Positions 35,349 through 36,251 of a stretch of DNA of 36,251 nt are shown here, piece by piece. This DNA is from an uncultured bacterium (lineage in GTDB: Bacteria > Patescibacteriota > Minisyncoccia > Phycocordibacterales > CAIJYI01), in contig CAIJYI010000038.1 in assembly GCA_903824855.1 (NCBI GenBank), forward strand, positions 1 to 36,251, read 5' to 3'. The notes under the pieces were generated by a model. It saw nothing but the letters and a program-made list of their open reading frames with translations, did not search any database and was not told the origin of the DNA. Positions within the stretch are counted from its first letter, which is position 1. Each line of letters begins with the position of its first letter. The translations under genes were made by a program, and so were the position numbers.

Positions 35349-36251
35349 TTAATATGATACTTTAATCATACCACCTTCAACCTTTAATTCAATCAAATGA
35401 ACACCCGATAACTTTTCTTTTGTCGGCCTCAAATCAAATTCATCGCCATCATCATTGTCATCGAGATCAACCGGCTTTGTCATTACCGTCGTTACGTTGA
35501 TTTTTGGTCGGTAATGAGTTTCAACTGCTGAATTTTCCGTTTTTACATACGAAGCCAGAGGTTTAAATGCAGGCTCCTTTTTACCTCCAATCGTCCATTT
35601 ATAAGTCAGTGGAATTGGATTTTTTGTAATACTAATCCCATTTTGTTTAATGGAAGAAATAATCATTTCAATTTTATTCGCTTTTGTTTTGTATTTTGAG
35701 AAAAATAATTCTGTCGTATTTCCTGCTTGGTCTGTTATCACAGAAGATTTAGTTGATGATATTATGGTTGTTGCCGAATAATTATCTTTTCCGATAATAT
35801 TAAGCGTTTTCTTATCAATATCAAATGAAATCGAAACATCTGGCGGTGTTACGTCATATACTGTTTCTTGGTTTGGTTTTGGAATCATTGATACATCAAT
35901 GATTCCATCTCCGTTGAAGTCAATTTTAAGAGGTGAAGAGATATCGCCATTTATTGGGGTATCGAAAAATACTTGCGTGCCAATCTGTGAAGGTATCGCG
36001 GAAAAAGATGTTGTTTCGAGAATAGTATCACCTTCCTTTTTTTGAATATCGAGAGCGAAACTTCCTGAATCATATCCGATAAGTGATAAATGCTGAGCGA
36101 AATCAGCGGGAGCTATAATATATTTTGAGTCCCCGATTTCGCGATAATAGGTGCCGGGAATATTTGTTTCGGGTTGGTTTGTTGCTGTGGAAATCCCCGT
36201 GTGGTTTCCTTGGGAATCGTAGAGATTAAGAGAGAGTGGTGAATGGAGTGC
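35349..36251 (-). CDS. C-terminal part of a large, probably secreted/surface protein (runs off the window)
   Basis: Frame is open to the window edge: ALHSPLSLNLYDSQGNHTGISTATNQPETNIPGTYYREIGDSKYIIAPADFAQHLSLIGYDSGSFALDIQ...FNGDGIIDVSMIPKPN; beta-rich extracellular character. Confidence 0.75.
   Translation of the reverse strand, partial: ALHSPLSLNLYDSQGNHTGISTATNQPETNIPGTYYREIGDSKYIIAPADFAQHLSLIGYDSGSFALDIQKKEGDTILETTSFSAIPSQIGTQVFFDTPINGDISSPLKIDFNGDGIIDVSMIPKPNQETVYDVTPPDVSISFDIDKKTLNIIGKDNYSATTIISSTKSSVITDQAGNTTELFFSKYKTKANKIEMIISSIKQNGISITKNPIPLTYKWTIGGKKEPAFKPLASYVKTENSAVETHYRPKINVTTVMTKPVDLDDNDDGDEFDLRPTKEKLSGVHLIELKVEGGMIKVSY

Larger units (their letters stand above)
34331..35400. repeat. 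Tandem ~530-bp duplication (unit 1 ~34331-34858, unit 2 ~34859-35400)
   Basis: ~110-bp left flanks (34331-34443 versus 34859-34972) and ~70-bp right flanks (34792-34861 versus 35330-35400) are nearly identical; the intervening coding cores are diverged. Confidence 0.85.

Overview
This 36 kb bacterial window has moderate GC, short intergenic gaps and many families common in Patescibacteria/CPR; that taxonomic reading is inference. Left part: 3' end of a large serine recombinase abutting a minus-strand tRNA-Asn(GUU) interrupted by a ~260-nt group I intron, a small HNH protein, a His-rich membrane metal-transporter-like protein, a tandem pair of CheD-like unknown proteins, a Na/Pi-cotransporter-PhoU protein, a CNNM/CorC protein, a CPBP protease and Obg. 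Middle: a lexA -> four-helix-bundle -> Y-family polymerase locus in which the four-helix-bundle gene is bracketed by 33-bp near-perfect inverted repeats, a short UDP-sugar dehydrogenase, an amidoligase-like gene with an FtsX/LolCD-type ABC exporter, an HtrA-like protease, Gmad2 and DUF5671-like proteins, a small gene with a perfect sigma70 promoter, and TypA. Right part: an amino-acid/2-oxoacid fermentation cluster (ADP-forming acyl-CoA synthetase, NfnAB, aminotransferase, PorB/A/GD), two GT4 glycosyltransferases, tandemly duplicated small membrane proteins with conserved flanks, and the 3' end of a large secreted protein. Best leads: the tRNA-Asn group I intron, the inverted-repeat-bounded four-helix-bundle cassette inside the SOS locus, the lexA promoter/operator with an apparently leaderless start, the strong-promoter small ORF, and the duplicated membrane-protein cassette. 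No CRISPR array or rRNA was seen.
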